This document shows, in pieces, positions 1 to 9,903 of a DNA stretch of 64,000 nucleotides (the first letter of the stretch is position 1; every line of letters begins with the position of its first letter). This DNA is from Apophysomyces variabilis. Lineage: Eukaryota; Mucoromycota; Mucoromycetes; Mucorales; Mucoraceae. Location of the stretch: NCBI GenBank assembly GCA_002749535.1, contig MZZL01000382.1, positions 1 through 64,000 on the forward strand. Reading direction: 5' to 3'. Under the pieces are notes generated by a model. The model was not told where the DNA came from, ran no database searches, and was given only the letters and a program-made list of their open reading frames with translations. The position numbers were made by a program, and so were the translations under genes.

Positions 1-645
1 CGAAGTTATACGAAAATGAGTTCTTTAAATCCTTTCTTAAAAGCAATCTCAAAGATACTTTAAATTTACTATACCTAAAAAAGATATTTGTAAGTATAAT
101 ACAGTTCTAATTCTTTTTAGTTTAAAAGGTTCTTTTTTCTTAGAAATTCCTTCTCCTCTTTTTTGAAAGAAGTCCTTTCTTATATCTTTATTTTCTCTGA
201 AACTATTTGACCAAAGAGAAGAATTTACTAGAACTAACTTAAAATTGAAACCATATAAAATAAAGGTAAATACTAAGGATATAGATTAAAAAAAGCATGC
301 AATCATTGAAAAAGAATGAAAGGAAAGATTCAGTTATATTTTCTAAGTTACACTAAATGACTATTTATGTCTGAAGCAGATATGTATATACAAATAATTG
401 ATTGTAGTGTACCAACCAGGTCTGTAGAAGTTGTGTACATATAAGGTAGGTGTGTACCAAACTAAGAGCAAAGGTCACACACCTAGGCCAATGTGTAGTG
501 TACCTAGCCATGTACTTCTTGAAGATCAAGACAAACTTTCTATCATTCTTACTCCCAAAGGCTCCATCTTTTCATTCTTTCCATGTTGCATTTACTCGGG
601 TGTTGAGGCTAGAAAAATTATCAGACAAGGTGTCATTATGTGTAA
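1..645. other. AT-rich non-coding stretch
   Basis: AT-rich sequence with many short homopolymer runs and no reading frame that resembles a protein. It ends directly at the tRNA-Gly gene. I see no transposon ends or conserved motif in it. Confidence 0.6.
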
Positions 646-716
646 GCGCGGATGGTTAAGTGGTATAATCTTCGCCTGCCACGCGAAGGGCCCGGGTTCG
701 ATTCCCGGTTCGCGCA
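646..716 (+). tRNA. tRNA-Gly (anticodon GCC)
   Basis: A complete 71-nt tRNA cloverleaf can be folded by eye. The acceptor arm GCGCGGA pairs with TTCGCGC (one G-U pair), followed by discriminator A716. The anticodon stem TTCGC/GCGAA encloses the loop CTGCCAC, giving anticodon GCC (Gly). The T arm has the B-box GGTTCGATTCC. There is no intron. A T-run about 4 nt downstream (720-724) fits Pol III termination. An LTR retrotransposon begins 37 bp downstream. Confidence 0.95.
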
Positions 717-753
717 ATATTTTTATATTATGTTATGGCAAAAATCATTAGAC

Positions 754-948
754 TGTCATATCGTTACTTAAATCTGATATAACAGACAAGATTTCCAAAG
801 TAAGATAGACTATCCAAAAAACTCTTCTTTTATTTTGATGCCATTCTTCTTAATTTATAGTTGTCTAAACTTGGAGCATTACCCATGCTATGAAACCTAT
901 GGGGCACTGATATTGAAAGTGAAACCAAAAATCTAAGAGTACATGACA
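754..948 (-). repeat. 3' LTR of the Ty3/gypsy element
   Basis: This 195-bp copy pairs with 9709-9903. It starts TGTCATATCG, ends ACATGACA, and is preceded by AGAC. It is the 3' LTR because the element is transcribed on the minus strand. Confidence 0.93.
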
Positions 949-1105
949 ATATCCCCTCTGTAGAATTTTGTTCGACCTCAAACAATGGGTGAACACAGAG
1001 TATACAAGGAGTATAAAACGAAGAAGTAGAAAGAGTTTAGGAATCAGGTTGACTAGAGTGAAGAGTGTAAGACACTTGTGGGATATACCAAGGTTGATTA
1101 CATGT

Positions 1106-3300
1106 CTAGTTAGTAACGATTGCAGGTCGAAGATGATCTGTGTATACCCATGATGCATATTCCTTGCCATTGATCTCATGAATGTGATAAATGTCATTGT
1201 CAAGATTGCAATCCAAAACAATGTATGGGCCCATCCATGAATACTCGAGACCTTTTTTGCTTTCATGCCTTAGAAGCACCATGTCACCTATGTCAAAGAT
1301 TTGGGTCTCTGTGCATAATGCATCATCCCAGCGTTTTTTGTCTTGAGTTGTATTTCTCTGTAACCTGGTTTCAGCAAGGCGACGAGCTTCCTGTAATTTT
1401 CGGAGATAGGTTAATGCATTGTCAGCCAACAGTTCTGGTGCAGGTTCCTTGTCATTCAGTCTGATCCATGGGCAAATAGGGTCTCCCGGGAGTTTAGGTT
1501 CTCAACTGTATGTTAGATAAAATGGGCTAAATTTCATGGTTCGATGCCTTCGTATGCGATAGGCCCATAGAGCTGTATTCAAATATTGATCCTAGGAGTA
1601 TATATCGCCGTTGGCATATTTCTTGAGCATCGTTTTTAAGGTCTTGTTCAGTCGTTTACATTTTCTATTTGTCCATGGGTGAAAGGCAGACGTGAGTGTA
1701 TGGTTGGTTTTCAGCAATTGGACGTATTGAGCTACTATATTCGACATGAAATTTGTGCCATGATCAGTAAGAATTTCATCTGGACAACCAAAACGCATGA
1801 CAATTTCTTCATAGATGAACTTAATGATCTCTTTTCCAGTTGCTTCAGACATTGCGCGTGCTATTGGCCAATTGGTTGAATAGTCTACTGCTACTAATAT
1901 CCAATGATTCCCATTGGCTGTCATTGGCAATTCACTAATGAAATTGAGGTACCACCAGGAGAATGCAGCCGGAACATCCAGAGTATGCATGGGGGCTTTA
2001 TGTTGTTGTCGATCCTTGTTAGCTGAGAGTTGGCATTGCTGGCAAGTCTTTATCTATTGCTGAATATCATTCCGCATACCAGGCCACCACCAACGTGTTC
2101 TCATAACCTCATATAATGTGCCAACGCCAGTGTGACTGAATCCTTTATGAAAATCTTCGACCAAGTTGGCTCGTCATGTGAAGACCACATAGCATAATTC
2201 GCGAGGTGTTGTAGGGGTTGGTTTGTAGTATATCATTTGATCTCAGACCACAAATTGGTATTTGTGCTTTTCCAGTTTTGCTTTAATCTTATCTGGCCAG
2301 TCGTCAGGATCTCTTGTATAAAAGCATGGCCAGTCATTAAGAGGATCTGTATTTGTTTCTTCCATTAGCATATATAAATACTGCGGTTCAATGTTTATGG
2401 CAGCAGGCTCACATTCAGGTCCTCCCACCCGAGAAAGTAGATCAGGGACTGTGTTTTCAGTCCCTGGCTGATATTGAATATCAGGATCAAAAGACTCAAT
2501 GTCGTTCAACCAGCAGATAAGCCATTCAGTGGGTTTTTTTTGTGTGTGCAAGTGTTTTAAGGATAAATGATCAACGTAAACAACGTAATTGCATTCTACC
2601 CCATCAATAAAGCATCGCCAGGTGCGTAAGGCGTGAAGAACAGCAAGCAGCTCACGTTCTTGTACTGGGTACAGTCTCTCGGTCTGAGACAGCTTTCTCG
2701 ATTCATATGCGATAGGACACCAGTTACCCTAACAATTTTGCTGGAGTAGTACGGCGCCAATTCCGTAATCCGAAGCATCAGTCTCAATGCAGAATGATTT
2801 ACTCATATCAGGAGCCTGCAAAACTGGGGCATCTGTAAGTTTACTTTTGAGAAGCTAGAAGCTATGCTGGCACTCCTAAGTCCATTCTATGGCGCGCTGT
2901 TTGTGTCCTGTTCCTCTTGTTAGATCAGTAATGGGTGCAGCAATGGAGGCAAAACCAGGAATGAACCGGCGGTAATGCTGGGCTAGGCCAATAAACTGCC
3001 TAACTTCCTGAACGTTCTTCAGGACAGGCCATTCTTCTACTGCTTTAACCTTGTCCTTGGAAAGAAGGATACCTCTCTCTGAGATCTCAAATCCTAGAAA
3101 GGACAGCTGTCGTTTACCAAATGTGCATTTGCTTGGATTGGCAATTAACTGCGCGTCTCATAGTTTCTGTAATACATAGCGCACATGTTCCTTATGTTCT
3201 TCCATTGTCCGACTGAAAATAAGGATGTCATCCAAGTAAACTAGGGCAAATTTATCAAGACAGTCTTTGAGAACCATATTCATTAGGCGTTGAAATGTCA
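1106..3300 (-). pseudogene. pol pseudogene, 3' part: end of RT, RNase H, integrase, GPY/F module
   Basis: Reading down the minus strand from 3300, the second half of reverse transcriptase is recognisable, including the YLDDIL catalytic box. It is followed by the thumb/connection region, RNase H (CIETDASDYGIG) and the integrase core. The integrase shows AVDYST and LTDHGTNF, the first two catalytic aspartates. The glutamate expected in the TNGxVERxN motif is AAA (Lys) at 1655-1657, so the DDE triad is broken. A C-terminal GPY/F motif (WMGPYIV) is present and no chromodomain is visible after it. Several in-frame stops interrupt RT, RNase H and the linker. It continues across the nested hAT element into 7459-8892. 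Confidence 0.9.
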
Positions 3301-3304
3301 GGGG
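3297..3304. repeat. Target-site duplication, left copy (GTCAGGGG)
   Basis: GTCAGGGG directly precedes the hAT terminus TAGGGATC and recurs at 7451-7458 directly after the other terminus. Eight base pairs is the hAT-superfamily signature. Removing the element plus one copy restores a continuous gypsy RT frame. Confidence 0.95.
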
Positions 3305-6300
3305 TAGGGATCATCAAAGTTGGATATGGATCGGATTGACCCCCTATCCGAATCTGATCCATTTATAAATGGATGATCCGTATCCGATCTGTATATATCT
3401 GATGGATTGATGGATCAGATATGGATAGACCAATAATATGTAAGAATTATAAGGCATAAGAGTCTAGCATCAATTTGCGCTTTATCCGTTGGTAAACGTA
3501 TGCATAATAAAAGGAGAATGTTTTAGAAAGGGACAATAATGGATTGTAACAGAATCTGAATGCAAGATGAGATCGCTGATGTTACAGATGGAATCATGTC
3601 ATGGTGCATACAAAGGTATGATAATTTTTTCCGATGATCAAACTAAGAATAAAAGAAAAAAGTGGTAGTGGTAACTAATTGCTAATCGTAATAGCTGAAG
3701 AGTATAATATAAACGCCTAAAGTGCGCTGCTTTTTTTTCCAAATTGTAGAAAAGACATGTAAAAGTGGTACTCATCGCTTGGTTATAAAGTTCGTATTTG
3801 TGGCCTGAAGGGTACAGTGTGATAAAAAGCTTTGGTGCGTGAGTCACTTTATTTTCTGATAGTAAAAGAAAGATATAAGGACAAAGTAAGAAGCAGATGA
3901 GTAAAAGGAACATTCCTCATACGATGTCATGTAACAGCAGATGTTGAGACGTAGTGAAAATAATCATCAGAATCCTAATGGAGAAGAGGTTATAAAAGCA
4001 AAGGGAAAGTGAATACGTTTGAACAAAAAAAAAAGAGACGTGTATTTTGGGGAAGCAGTGGCTTTATTTTGTAAAAAAACTTTTTTTTGCCCTCTCTATT
4101 TTTTCCATTCACTCTTTTCTCGCTCTTCTTTCCTCTAACAATCTAAAAACTTTCTCCACGAATCAAAGAGAACTGACTGTTTCAACGACTCCAGCAACAG
4201 CCGATTGCGCTCTGGTGGGATAAAGAACTTTGCTCGTGAAAAGCAACGCTCACAAGGAACTGAACTTGCAGGAACTGCCAGATATCTTAACGCCATTTGC
4301 GACAACTGTTGCCATTGCCCACTGTGACTTCTCTAGTACTCCAAAACGTCCATGCTTCCATCAGTTCGTGGCTCTGCAATGTAATCAGTCAGTTGATCCC
4401 TAGGCGGCATCGGTTTGAAGAGTTGTACTTTACTGCTTTCTTCATTTGCAACCATTGCAGCTGTTGGTTGAAATTCATCTGCCCACGCTTGTTCAACTGC
4501 ATCCCTTGCTTGGCCTATCCATTCAGCCGGCCATGACACCTCTTCCCACCATCCGTACTTTGCCCGAGGATCCAAAGCAGTGGCAATGGAATAGATGGGT
4601 GCAATTGCGCGACTGTAATACTTTTTCAATTTGTCATGGGCACGTTCAGCAGCAAGAGTGATTTCAGGAAAGGACTATGGTATCAAAAGTAAGTATCATA
4701 TTGAACCATAGGTTTTCACAAATACTTACTTCAATTTTCTTTTCTCTATAGTCCTCAATGTGATCAAAGAGCCAGTTGTATGCAATCATGGAAGCGTTGA
4801 TTGATGGGTATTTTGAACCAGAAAGCAGGGCAGTAAATGTATCAAAGCCGGATTAAAGGGTTTTCACTTCAATAACTTGCAACCAATCATTTGTAGAAAG
4901 CGCATATTCAGAAAGCTCTTGTATTGAATGACAAGTGGCGTTGTATGCTTCTCGCTGTTCATATGCTCTCTTGAGCATTTCAAGAGTGGAGTTCCATCGC
5001 GTTCTGACATCAACAATCAATTCCTTGTTGCCCACATCGTTTGAATCGCAGAATCGCTTGTACAATGCCCGTCTTTGTGGTGATGCTCGAATTTTAATAA
5101 TGCCTTGACACAATCATCTAATGACACCACCTGGTAAGGAGAACTGTTAGTCATAGTGTATTTCTGGATAATATGATCCTTGCTAACACTTTCACCAGGA
5201 CAGTGCTCAACATCTTATTCCATATCATCTGTCAGATTGCCTTCCTTCTCTTCCAATGCCTCTGCACGCAAACCATCATGTAGAATTGCCTGGACAGCCA
5301 AGTTGAAAGTGTGACCCATACATGGGATATGGTTGTCCTTTGCTGCAAAGACTTCACTTCCCACCATCTGCTCTAGTTCCCTTGCAAGTGCCGTCATATT
5401 GGATGTGTTATCCATCGTCAAGAAGAATGGCTTGGATGTAAGATCATATTTACACAACACATCCATCATCGTTTCTGCCATGTTCACCGCAGAATGGGGT
5501 CCGTAAAGTGGTTCAAAACTAATGACAACTGATTGCTGTATCCAGTCTTTGTCAATCCAGTGTGCAGTTATCCCAAGAAATGCGTCTTTCATGTCACTAG
5601 TCCAACCATCCATGGTATAGCAAAGGTAAGGTTGCTCCTGTAGCAAGGTTGCAATTTCTTGTTCATATCTTTGATAAGATTTTTCCAGATCACGCTTGAT
5701 GGTCGTTGAACTAGGTAGCTTTAGACTTGTGAGATCTGGTGTGTTGTATGCAAAGTATATCAATTCCTGCAACGTTTTTCTTTCGACAGATGTATATGAA
5801 GATGCAGTAGCAATTACATTGGCAAGAAGGAGCTCACGGAATTTTTCTTTGCTGAACGTTTGGTTTATATGCTTTCCATTGACGGTTGAAATGAACCTAT
5901 CCATTGGCCCAGCAGTAAGGAAAGTGTTGTCAGAGGTGGCGGCAGGAGAATCCTTGGTAATTTTGTGTTTAGATCGAAGATGCTTGAGCATATTTCCAGT
6001 GGAGCTAGTAGAACTGACGTAAATCCATTGGCATTTTACACCATGAGGACTTGTAAAGTTGCAAGCAATTGTACTAGCACCGTTTACATTTTGTTGAGTT
6101 GCCCAGCCATTCAAGAATATCCAACTGGTAGCAGACTTTTGCTTTTTGTTGGACGAGCCAATTGATGATCCTTGTTCTGAAAGATCATCGTTGCTTGGTT
6201 CTGCAACAAGAGACATATACAATTCTTGCCACGAAAAACTGGTAGTGGATTCATTGTCTTCCACGTCAGATATAACCAAAGAGGATGATTCCTAGAAAAG

Positions 6301-7450
6301 GTTAGATACAATCATATATATTTTAAGCCTACAAAAGTATTATAGGATTGTCTCTTCTGAGCGCTTGTTGAAGATTCGGCGACTGAGAACTGCATAGCAA
6401 AGATAGTATAAACGAGGAGAATGTGTTCAGACAAAAAACGATTCATAACAAGACAGGTATTTATAGTGTTTTGCCGCAGTATCTTGGATTCAGGGGAAGC
6501 CGTTAGTTTTTACATAAGCCTTTACTTTGACAACATGGGTTATGTAAGCTTTTACTGCGATGACTTGGGTTATGTAAGCTTTTACTATGGCAACTACTTT
6601 TTCTTTTGCATATGCTTTGCACAGTAGCGTATACAGTAGGGATAAGGTAAGTTTTAAACAAGCTTAGAATTATTCATTTCTACATTGCGAAATCAATAAA
6701 CTGAAGAGTTCTTGTCTTCATTAAGCTACTGTTTCCAAATTTCTATTGCCATTCTTCAATCGCGCTTAATTCCGCCATTCCACCTCTGCTTAATAATACT
6801 GCGCACTTACGTTGACCACCATTTTTTTTTCCGCCATTCCACCTCTGCTTAATAATACTGCGCTCTTACGTTGACCACCATTTTTTTTTTTCCTGCCATT
6901 CCACCTCTGCTTAATATTACTGCGCCTTTACTAGTGTGTTTTCTTGCAATTTACTTTCTGTTCATTAACTGAGCTATGCTTTGTATAGTACTTTATAGAC
7001 TCGTCATCCCATTCAGTAAAAACAACTGCAGTCAACTCGATCTATATTTTCTGAAGCCCCTGACAACGCTTTTTTTATTAACCTTTTGTTGCTTTTTTAC
7101 ATTGTATACGCTATGCAATTACTCATTTGTAATGTGCAGCGTTTATATTCATACAACCAAGAATAGTGCAACCAACACTTAAATAGAGGCTGCTAATAAT
7201 AAACTTATTCAACACAAGGCAAACGTCATTGTGTTATTGTTCAACTATCAGATTATTTCTTGTTTCTTATATGTACGATGAAAAATCCTTTGAAAAAAGC
7301 CAAGTGATACTAAATGGATTAAATGGATCAGATCGGATTGAAGCAATCTGATCCGTTTATAAAATGGATTCAAAACTAGCGATCCGTATCCGACTTAAAC
7401 GGATATGGATTGGATCGGATAAACGGATCATGGATTTTTGACGATCCCTA
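3305..7450 (-). mobile_element. hAT transposon, family A, nested in gypsy RT, inactive
   Basis: This 4,146-bp element has terminal inverted repeats TAGGGATCATCAAA (left) and TAGGGATCGTCAAA (right, reverse complement), one mismatch in 14. It is flanked by a perfect 8-bp duplication. Both subterminal regions carry clusters of GGATCGGAT/ATCCGATCC-like motifs. A second motif, CGCAGTA, recurs near the transposase 5' end (about 6471, 6551, 6800, 6862 and 6920). Near 6510-6595 a ~27-bp unit is repeated, and at 6770-6930 a ~65-bp unit occurs three times. The minus-strand transposase gene has several nonsense codons. Confidence 0.93.
4135..6395 (-). pseudogene. hAT transposase pseudogene (BED finger, DDE core, hATC domain)
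   Basis: The start (ATG 6395-6393, MQFSVAESST) matches that of the intact relative at 20867. A short first intron precedes the main exon. The order is a BED-type zinc finger region (SWIFLNGWATQQ ... LRSKHKI), the hAT core (YTMDGWTSDMKDAFLG), and the C-terminal hATC dimerisation domain (YLAVPASSVPCERCFS). Relative to the intact copy there are at least four in-frame stops: TAA 5215-5217, TGA 5114-5116 (aligned with a CGN arginine codon), TAA 4853-4855 and TAG 4333-4335 (aligned with Trp TGG). The protein cannot be made whole from this copy. Confidence 0.92.
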
Positions 7451-7458
7451 GTCAGGGG

Positions 7459-8892
7459 CGCATTGGTTAGACTGAAAGGTAACACCAAAAATTCAAATTG
7501 ACCATACCGCGTGTTAAAAGCTGTTTTAGGTACATCGCTAGCTTGTATCCATACTTGATGGTAACCGGATTTGAGATCTAGAGACGAAAAGATGCGGGCG
7601 TCCTGAATTCAGTCCAGACATTCGTCTATTCTTGGTAACAGATGGTTGTTGTGAATAGTAACCTTATTTAATGCGCGATAGTCCACGCACATCTGTAGTT
7701 TACCATTCTTTTTGCAGACAAATAGCACTGGAGCGCCCTAGGGCGATGAGCTTGGTTGAATGTGACCTTTGTTTAGTAATTCTTTGAGCTGTCATTGCAA
7801 TTCGTCCAGCTCACGTGGGCTCATTTTATAAGGCGTTCGATTGACAGGGGTAGCATCTCATGTATTGATCACATGTTGTACATCGCGATCTGGGGGGAGA
7901 CTTGTAATATCGTCAGCAAAGACTTCTTGGAATTCACTAATCAAATTTTGCACCCATTCCATATTGTTTAACTGTTCCTTAGTGTCATTTTGCAAGTGCA
8001 CGAGGAAGCATTGAGCGTTTTCCTGTTGTAAAAGTTTTTCTACTTGTTTCACTGACAGCAAGCTATTGACATTTTCATCTGTCATGGTTTGCGAGCATGG
8101 TGTGATTACATGTGTGCGACCCTTGTCCAAGATAGTCCAAGTCTGTTGACTCCAATTTGGTACTGAGGATACTTGCTTCAACCAAGTATTCCTAAGGATC
8201 ACATCGAACTTTGATTGGAAAACCAAGGCATCAAAAGTGGTGAGGTAAGGACCGAGAGTACCATATAAAGAAGCTCGTCCTTCTATGGGTGATCGTTGAC
8301 CATTAGCCGTTTCTACTGACTGATCCAATGGTGCATGATATACTGTGTTAGCTAAGGTGGCCACCTGCAGGCTTACGTAGTTGGTACTCGCTCTGCTGTC
8401 AATTAGAACTTTAAATTGTTTGTCTTTAATAGTAATCTCGTACAATGGAAGGCTTTGTACAGATATTGCATTCATCGCCTGAAAGAATTTAGAGTCAGGA
8501 GAAATGGGATGTGTATCTGTGGAGGGCATAGTCGAATAGTTGTCAACTGCTTCATTATTTATTTCTGAAGGAACACTATCTACAGATTCAACAGCATTCA
8601 GATTACTGATAGGTCGCTGAGCATTTGATTGGGCCCATCTATGTTCTTCATCCATTTTGTGAATTTCGCGTGCTCTTTCATGACAATTATGTTGTATATG
8701 GCCTGTTCGTTGGCACCAATAACATCGCAGTAGGTTTTTCGATGACCCAGATATAGGGTGATGGCGCTCAGTAGCTATAGTATTTAACTGAGAGAGAACA
8801 GTGGCTACTACTGCACTAACATCCATAGGTGCTACTCCATCATGTCTTAGATATTCTGGAGTAGATGTTTGTGCACTCATGCCATAACCCAA
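7459..8892 (-). pseudogene. gag 3' end, protease and 5' half of reverse transcriptase (gypsy pol, broken)
   Basis: From 8892 downward the frame encodes the end of Gag with a CCHC zinc knuckle (CYWCQRTGHIQHNC, 8683-8724). An aspartic protease with the active-site context VLIDSRAS follows. The usual D-S/T-G triplet reads D-S-R here (Asp 8398-8400, Arg AGA 8392-8394), a single G-to-A change from GGA, so the protease should be inactive. The first half of RT follows in the 7459-7860 stretch ([23 protein letters not shown]). It is split from the second half by the hAT insertion. The same open stretch spans knuckle and protease, as is usual for gag-pol read as one unit. Confidence 0.88.
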
Positions 8893-9691
8893 TCAGCGTT
8901 CACTTTCATAGGCAAGAGCAATACGCACTGCGTCTTCATAATCAATAGGATCTTTCTCAGTAACATGTGCAGCGGCAGTCATTTTGAGTCCTGCAACAAA
9001 GCGGTCTAGAGCTTCTTCGTCAGTGACAGTGGGCAATTCCAATCGTAGATCCTCAAATGCGTCAACATAATCTGTAATAGACCCAGTCTGCTTTAGTTCA
9101 TGGAGGCGATGGCGAGCTGTTTGTTTAGCATATGCTGGTCGAAATTGATGATTGAGCTGCTGCTTAAACCCATCCCAAGTAGTTAGGGCACAGTCTTCTA
9201 GTACTAAACGGTTCCACCAGGTTAAGGCTCAGTCTCGAAGAAGAGTAACTGCAACTTTGAGCCAACAATGCTGAGGTACTTCATAAAATTCTAGATAGTG
9301 ATCTAACAATAAGAGCCAATTTTCGATGACGCTAGTAGTTCGGTCTCCATGATAAGTTTCTGGTGGTGGTAGGCGTAAACCAGATAGTAATTGTGTAGTG
9401 AAATTTGGTACCACAGAATGCTCGGGCGGTGGATTCATTTCCTGACTATGATGTCTCACAAAGTTTTCTGCTATTTTCTTTGCTTGTTTTAGCCAATGTT
9501 CTTCTCGACATGTCGTTGAGACAAGCTGTTCTTCAGAAGGTATGTACTTGCTTTGTCGATACTTCTGAAATTCTTCACGTAATCCGCTTGGCAAGATATC
9601 TTGTACTCATATCTTGATTTCAAATCGTCTTTTATCTTCTTCACTGTATACTATTTCTCCTGAATGGGAACCAGTAGGCGAGTCCATAAAA
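8893..9691 (-). pseudogene. gag pseudogene, N-terminal part
   Basis: A start codon at 9691 lies just inside the 5' LTR and primer site. The frame encodes a Gag-like protein (retrotransposon gag region WWNRLV ... ITDYVDAFEDLRLELP) that leads into the zinc knuckle. In-frame stops occur near the start (about codon 26) and about 9229-9231, and another stop separates it from 8892. It is inactive. Confidence 0.8.
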
Positions 9692-9708
9692 TAGCATCAG
9701 CTACCAAT

Positions 9709-9903
9709 TGTCATATCGTTACTTGAATCTGATATAACAGACAAGATTTCCAAAGTAAGATAGACTATCTAAAAAACTCTCCTTTTATTTTGATGCCATT
9801 CTTCTTAATTTATAGTTGTCTAGACTTGGAGCATTACCCACGCTATGAAACCTATGGGGCACTGATATTGAAAGTGAAACCAAAAATCTAAGAGTACATG
9901 ACA
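9709..9903 (-). repeat. 5' LTR of the Ty3/gypsy element
   Basis: This 195-bp copy pairs with 754-948, with five transitions between them. Transcription would start here and run left. AGAC follows directly at 9904-9907. The LTR's last 41 bp (from 9863) also appear after the N at 11292, because the second contig begins inside this LTR. Confidence 0.93.

Larger units (their letters stand above)
754..9903 (-). mobile_element. Ty3/gypsy-type LTR retrotransposon, full length, degenerate, with a nested hAT element
   Basis: Two 195-bp LTRs (754-948 and 9709-9903) begin TGTCATATCG and end GTACATGACA, so they have TG..CA termini. They flank a minus-strand gag-PR-RT-RNaseH-integrase region. The 4-bp direct repeat AGAC abuts both outer ends (750-753 and 9904-9907) and is the likely target duplication. 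Just inside the 5' LTR, TGGTAGC (minus, 9700-9706) resembles a primer site for initiator tRNA-Met. Next to the 3' LTR the minus strand reads AGAGGGGATAT, a plausible polypurine tract. The LTRs differ at five positions, all transitions (about 97% identity). A 4,146-bp hAT element plus an 8-bp duplication interrupts the RT domain. The many stop codons mean this copy is dead. Confidence 0.93.
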
